A stretch of 64,000 nt of DNA from Prinsepia uniflora. Lineage: Eukaryota; Streptophyta; Magnoliopsida; Rosales; Rosaceae. Within the stretch, counting starts at the first letter, position 1; each line of letters begins with the position of its first letter. Both the position numbers and the translations under genes were made by a program. Where the stretch lies: contig CM064862.1 of the NCBI GenBank assembly GCA_032719365.1, forward strand, positions 82,147,628 to 82,211,627, read 5' to 3'. This document shows, piece by piece, positions 58,550 to 64,000 of this stretch. The notes below the pieces were generated by a model that was given only the letters and a program-made list of their open reading frames with translations, did no database searches and was not told the DNA's origin.

Positions 58550-58961
58550 GAGCATCCTTAATGGAATAGTTAAATGACTTATTAAGTTAAAATTTAAAGA
58601 GAATGCCCCAAAATCCTACTCAAACCACACTAGCCATCGTCCCTAAAATAGATAAATCATTAGGAGCGACTAAATCTACCAAGAGAGAACGAGCTTCAAG
58701 GGCTTCCTTACAGTTTAATATTCTAATTTTTTTTACTGTTAATATTGTTATTTTTTTAATTTCAACCTTTGTTGTATTTTGATTATTATTTTTATATTAT
58801 TAGTCTCTATAATTTTCAAAAAATAGCATATAGGATCTTAATATATGGAGTATGTAGGTTGGAGTAGGAAAAAAAAATAAATTAGAGAGCTCATAAACCA
58901 ACTTTATAGTATTTTTAGTTAAAATTTGACTTAAAAATATTCAATGTGGTTGGGGATGCTC
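58550..58961. mobile_element. Tourist-like MITE (412 bp) with TTA duplication
   Basis: It begins GAGCATCCTTAATGG and ends GGTTGGGGATGCTC, flanked by TTA at 58547-58549 and 58962-58964. TTA duplication plus a GAGCATCCCCAAC-type end fits the PIF/Harbinger (Tourist) class. The interior is AT-rich and non-coding. Its termini resemble those of the larger element at 52664-54133. Confidence 0.75.
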
Positions 58962-58964
58962 TTA

Positions 58965-60499
58965 TAATTGCCGATGTTGTCTCTATAGTCAAGCCACTTG
59001 ATCATCCTCTTTGACACCATACGCGGTGGTTTTGTAATTCAAGCATTGTTGATACCATATCAGCTCAGACCAATTTGTGGCTTAATATCTCTAACCCAAT
59101 ACATTTCTACAAACTCAGAGACTCATTTCCACTCTTAAAAACAAGCCCTATTAAGGTCTGACTACACGTGGACAGATCCCAGCTTTCTACGTGTCGGTCT
59201 CACAATGAATGTTCATTGTCCCACATGAGAAGAATAACCTTATTGCACACATCACACTTATACAAAAATAGTTTACCTTTCCTCATAAATGTAACTAAAC
59301 ATTAACTATTTATAGCTACTTTAGGAATTACTATTCACCACCCACTCCTTGTACACAGATCGACCACTAACTTAGGCTTCTGAGTACCCTTAAGCTGGTA
59401 CCACATCGGTGCCTATCTCTGACCGACCGACTAATTACCCTTTTTTGCAGGTCTGTCCAAGGATATGTGGCTGAGCAGCATTCGACCCCTAAATTGACAC
59501 ATTTTGTGCATCAACAAGAATTTGTTTTCAGAATTTAGTATTCGAATTTTATTAACTATCACTTGTGACAATCAGAATGCGTATCGTATGTCCATTATTT
59601 AATATCCGCCTCATAAATTACTTATTAATGCAATGTCCTTATGCTTAAATTTAATCAACAAATATACTTTAAAGACCCTATTTGTCTCTTGGTATCTTAA
59701 CAATTTGTGAATATATATTAAATCGAAGCAATACTATTTGTCTCTCTCTTCTTTTGCTTCTCTCTGTTTTTTCCCTCGTTCTTTTGCACATTACCTTTCT
59801 TCGCATATTTCCTCACTTGCTTTTGCCCTTTTATTTCCAAGTATGTTTTTTTGGTCAAATATTTCCAATTGCACGCATTACCCTCTACTTTTAGGCATAA
59901 ATATACTTACATTTTTTTTTTATTATAGACGTGGGAAATTTTTGAATTTTTTTTGTATGATATGTCTTTGGTATTTGAATTTAACACCAATTATCTACAA
60001 ATTAACACTAGAATCAACTAAATTAGGCTCACTTGACATATTCATACTTACCTTAGTCTCCTCTCAACAACTATTTATTCATGTTCATCAAGTTTTATTT
60101 TAAGAGTCAATAGCAATGTTTGACATGAAGATGGAAACAACTTTCAATTTTTATTTAACTATTTATAATGCGTGAAATTTTAACATAAAGTATATTATAT
60201 TTTGTTTACCATAACTAATTACGTGTCGTAATCAATATGTAAAACGACGACAAGAAAAATTATATGCATCTTCTGTTTGTCAACTTATTTTCTAGACCAT
60301 CCAACAACCAAAAATAAAGAAACCCAAATTCCAAAGATCCACATCGATTTCCCAATTTTGGAGAAGAGCATAAGATTATATAAGAAGGTGACAGGCATAT
60401 GTCCAAAAATTAAAACAAATTTGAAAACCGCGCCAGAAATATAAATTACCAAAACATGAGGGGCACCAGAATAAAGATGATTATTAAATTTACCCTATC
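58965..60499. other. Intergenic sequence with a possible LTR fragment
   Basis: About 58975-59513 begins TGTTGTCTC and ends GTGCATCAACA, with 'ACACGTGGACAG' and 'TGGTACCACATCGG' phrases and a composition unlike its surroundings. It may be a solo LTR, but the flanking 5-mers do not match. 59520-60499 is AT-rich spacer with no gene. Confidence 0.4.
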
Positions 60500-61065
60500 A
60501 TTCTGTCTGTTCTCTAGCTTCTGGCCCCTGGGCTCTGCGCCTTCCGGCCCTGAAATTAAATAAAAATAATTAAATAAATTGCAAACTCAAGCCCAACAAA
60601 AATAATTTTATAAAAAAAAGTCCCCAACGGACAACCCCTTCCTCATCCTCTCTGTTTTCCCCCACTCACCGTCCCGTTCCCGACCGTTCAAACCATTCTC
60701 GTCGATTAGCCGACATGCTTCACAGAACCAAAGAAGAACATAAAATATTCTCTAAATGTTTAAACTTATTTTCGTTTTCGTAAAATAAATACATAAAATA
60801 AAAATAGAAATAAACAAATAAATCTCAAAAACCACAATCACTCTCACTCTCTTCTTCATCACTATCTTTTCCTCACCAGTTTTTCTCTTTTTATTTTCTC
60901 TGTCATTCGCTTTGATTTCAGAGTTTAGAAGAGTCTCGTGCACTTTTACTTTCTGAATCTCTCAAAGGCTTGGTTTTGGGCCTTATCATGTGAAACCCTA
61001 GCTTGCCCAGGGCTGGTTAGGGTTTTGGCGAGATCTGCATAGAACTACCGAGCGTGGGCTTTGCA
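60500..61065 (+). promoter_or_regulatory. Promoter and 5' UTR region of the CPK13-like gene
   Basis: The sequence directly upstream of the ATG includes a CTCACTCTCTTCTTC pyrimidine patch (about 60840-60870), common near plant transcription starts, and a leader rising in GC toward 61066. No TATA box can be assigned firmly, although A/T-rich stretches lie at 60780-60825. Confidence 0.45.
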
Positions 61066-63533
61066 ATGGGCAATTGTTGCAGATCTCCGGCTGCTGTCGC
61101 CAGGGAGGATGTGAAGTCGAACTTTTCCGGCCATGATCACGGCCGGAGAGACTCTAGCGCGGGAAAGAAGGCTCCGACGACTGTATTGACCGGCGTGCCC
61201 AAGGAGAACATTGAGGAGAAGTACTTGGTGGATCGAGAGCTTGGCCGCGGTGAGTTCGGCGTTACGTATCTCTGTATCGACCGTCATAATCGTGAGCTTC
61301 TGGCCTGTAAGAGTATATCAAAACGGAAGCTCAGGACTGCTGTGGACATTGAGGATGTGAGACGTGAAGTTGCGATTATGAAGCACTTGCCGAAGAATTC
61401 GAGTATTGTGAGCTTGAAGGAGGCTTGTGAGGATGACAATGCCGTGCATTTAGTGATGGAATTGTGTGAGGGCGGTGAGCTCTTCGATCGGATTGTGGCG
61501 AGGGGGCATTATACTGAGCGTGCCGCTGCGGCCGTCACCAGGACCATTGTTGAGGTCGTGCAGCTCTGTCACAAGCATGGAGTGATTCACAGGGACTTGA
61601 AGCCAGAGAACTTCTTGTTCGCGAACAAGAAGGAGAATTCGCCTCTCAAGGCCATTGATTTCGGCTTGTCCATATTCTTCAAGCCAGGTATGAATTTGAA
61701 TTTAGGGTTTCTAGTTTTGCAATTCTAAGTTTGAAATTGAACCAATCCCTAATGTAGATCGTATGTTTCGTAGTTTTTTTTTGTGTGGTCAATAAGTAGC
61801 TTTTTGAAAGTTTTGATTGCGACTACCTTTGTTATATGTTGGGCTCAAGTAATTTTATAAAAAATTTTGTCACCTTGCCATGAATTTTATAATTTGTTTA
61901 CCTTGCTTAGCATTTGTGTTGTTTAAGATATTGTCCAATACTATGCATAAATGGAAGCTGATGTGGCTTATATAGTTAGAAAAGTCATATTTCAAGATTG
62001 TCATTGTTAAGTTGGAAGCTAAGGTTTGGAAGTGTAGCATAAGAACTCATTCAGTTTGCCACTAGTTGAAATTACAATTCTGTAAATTGTTTTTGAAATT
62101 ACGATTCTGTAAATTAAGTTTAGGTAAATTTGATATTTCGGATATGCAAGTTAAGGGAGGGGAAGGGGATGGTTGATGTGGGCACACCTGTATCGGTTGG
62201 TTTTTTTCTGTAATGTACAAGGCAATTAAAGGATGGCACTGAGCTAAACAAGAATATGGTAGTGAAGAGATGAAGAATGCCTAAAAAATTCAGGATTAAG
62301 ATGAAGTTTTATTTATATGCTTTGATTCTCCAAATCCATATTAGAGAAGTTGCATCTTTGTTGCAATAAGTTCCCCTTCTTATATCTTACACATCTTTGA
62401 CTGCACCGATCTTGTAGGCTTCCTGTTTATGCTAGCAAATTGTGCGAAATAAAATTTAGTTTCTAGAGGCTGGAAGTTAAACTTATCTTGCCAAATGATT
62501 TAGGAGAAGATCAGATACTGGTTTGGTCCTTTGTTCAATTAATGAAAGAGCTTGTCAGTGTCTTTTAAATTAGCTCCTGATAGAATGGAGTAACAGGCTA
62601 ACAGTTAAACAGATGACTAAATTGAGAAAACCAGTATGTCGTAATTTTGAGATATTTTAAGAGATGGGGGCTCAAGCACCAGAACATCTAGTGCAGTTGA
62701 AGAAATAAATTTCCCTTTTGTGATATAAAACAAAGGCTGGATAGTCTATGAGTTACAACAATACTATCCTTGTGCGAACAAGAAGTCCTAAATAATATGG
62801 TATTCCTAATACCTTTTATCTGTGGTTAGGCAGGAATTGAGAATTTGTTACTGTTATTGGAAGCTTTGCGGGCATGAAGTTTGGACAGTTTTTTCTTCCT
62901 TTTTTCTTCTGATTGTGCTAATTTGGGTATATTGTCTTTTATATGTATGTATATTATCAGACCATTAACTTTTCTAAACCCTAGGTGAGACGTTCTCAGA
63001 AATTGTTGGAAGTCCATACTACATGGCTCCCGAGGTGCTCAAGCGGAATTATGGGCCAGAAATAGATATATGGAGTGCAGGAGTTATACTCTATATATTG
63101 TTGTGTGGGGTTCCCCCCTTTTGGGCTGGTAATTATATCCTATCTGTCCTCTCTCAAAAAGCTTGTTCTGTAAAGAGCTTTCCATTTTACCTTGTGTTCT
63201 TCTATGCAGAGTCTGAACAAGGGGTTGCACAAGCAATTCTTCGTGGGCTGATAGATTTCAAACGGGATCCGTGGCCCAATATTTCGGAGAGTGCCAAGAG
63301 TTTAGTCAGGCAAATGTTGGAGAGTGACCCAAAGCTACGATTGACTGCAAAGCAAGTGCTTGGTATTTTGCATCTCCTTGTTAGTTTCATAAACTGCGTG
63401 ATAGGATCCATTGCATGTTGAACATGTGGCAATTGAGCAAGCCCTTATTTATATTACGAAGTGATTATGCTGTTGATAATTTAAATCTTGCAAGTATGAT
63501 TTGAAATATATATACACACACAGAGATATTTAC

Positions 63534-63565
<32 letters not shown>

Positions 63566-64000
63566 AGTGTATATATATATACACACACAAGATATTGTGT
63601 TTCAACAAACTCTAGATAGGTATTTTGGTACATCAGAAATAAGATAATTGACATGTTGATAAGATGACTGCATGTGCAAATAATGCACTGTAGCTGCTAC
63701 ATTTCTGATCTTCATGGACCCCATGTGTATGGAAATATGGCAGTCTCCGAATACTGGAACACTTCCCCTTTCTAAACCCTTTCCCCTAGTTTCCTGTCTC
63801 AAAAACATAATGCACATTTTGTTCCATACAAGCAGAAAGTGTAGCTGTATGTTCCGTAGGTTATACCTGATGTGTGGTGATTTCTCCTTTTGCAGAGCAT
63901 CCTTGGCTCCAAAATGCTAAGAAAGCTCCGAACATTCCCCTTGGAGATGTTGTTAAGTCAAGGCTTAAGCAGTTTTCAATGATGAACAGATTCAAAAGAA
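61066..64000 (+). CDS. CPK13: Calcium-dependent protein kinase, CPK13-like (5' part)
   Basis: The exons are 61066-61687, 62985-63128, 63210-63362 and 63896-64000 (cut by the window). All junctions are GT-AG and in frame, giving 341 of about 530 residues. MGNCC at the start is an N-myristoylation and palmitoylation signal, so membrane association is expected. The Ser/Thr kinase domain has the glycine loop GRGEFG (60-65), Lys82, HRDLKPEN (175-182) and DFG (198-200). Exons 3-4 continue through the last kinase helices into the autoinhibitory junction (IPLGDVVKSRLKQF). The Ca2+-binding EF-hands lie beyond the window. Exon sizes 144 and 153 are typical of plant CDPKs. The MGNCCRSPAAVAREDVKSN head is diagnostic of the CPK13 branch. 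The ATG at 61066 is chosen because of the acylation motif; no in-frame ATG lies upstream. Confidence 0.96.
63505..63592. repeat. TA/CA microsatellite in CPK13-like intron 3
   Basis: Alternating (TA)n, (CA)n and (TG)n runs form an almost self-complementary stretch in the middle of the 533-bp intron 63363-63895. Likely length-variable between individuals. Confidence 0.8.

Noticed and set aside
58975..59513. Complete solo LTR (TGTTG...CAACA)
   Set aside because: The ends look right but the flanking bases (GCCGA, AGAAT) do not match and no second copy is in the window; kept only as a possibility in the spacer entry.

Overview
This is nuclear DNA from a flowering plant, most likely a eudicot. The evidence is two intron-containing plant genes (a CPK13-type calcium-dependent protein kinase and a GT-3-type trihelix transcription factor), a thick bed of nested plant transposons, and AT-rich intergenic spacers. 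Nothing visible fixes the family or species.

Positions 1-21042 are a nest of elements. A decayed CACTA (En/Spm) transposon on the minus strand (TIR at 21042; DUF4216 transposase remnant at about 15.5-16.0 kb and 6.3-6.5 kb) was split by a complete 9-kb LTR retrotransposon without gag-pol (6495-15510, TSD ATTCT). CACTA and retrotransposon were both hit by 2.2-3.4 kb LTR-like units of one family with ends TGTAACGACCCGTCCC...GGGACGGGTCCTGTCA. Those units also insert into each other (1-6292).

Positions 21043-29884 hold degraded material: two copies of a Mutator-like TIR element (one carrying a tRNA-like pol III head), a frameshifted DUF295 F-box-type pseudogene, a truncated ERF/DREB pseudogene, a small MITE, the 3' end of a Ty1/Copia element, and a duplicated segment that acts as an empty-site control for one Mutator-like insertion.

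Positions 29885-42831 hold four more LTR-like units of the same family, in alternating orientation, inside another decayed transposon. In all, nine such units lie in the first 43 kb, none with an internal gag-pol region.

Positions 42832-64000 are gene space: AT-rich spacer, the GT-3-like gene (minus, 48215-49648), a Harbinger-like element carrying a broken NAM/'GST-T3-like' ORF (52664-54133), a Tourist-type MITE (58550-58961) and the 5' part of the CPK13-like gene (plus, from 61066, running off the window). The two intact genes are independent single-gene transcription units; no operon-like or clustered pathway is seen. No gene system that looks clearly new was found. The most unusual material is the LTR-like swarm with its conserved hairpins, and one copy carrying an insert dense in ACGT-core motifs.
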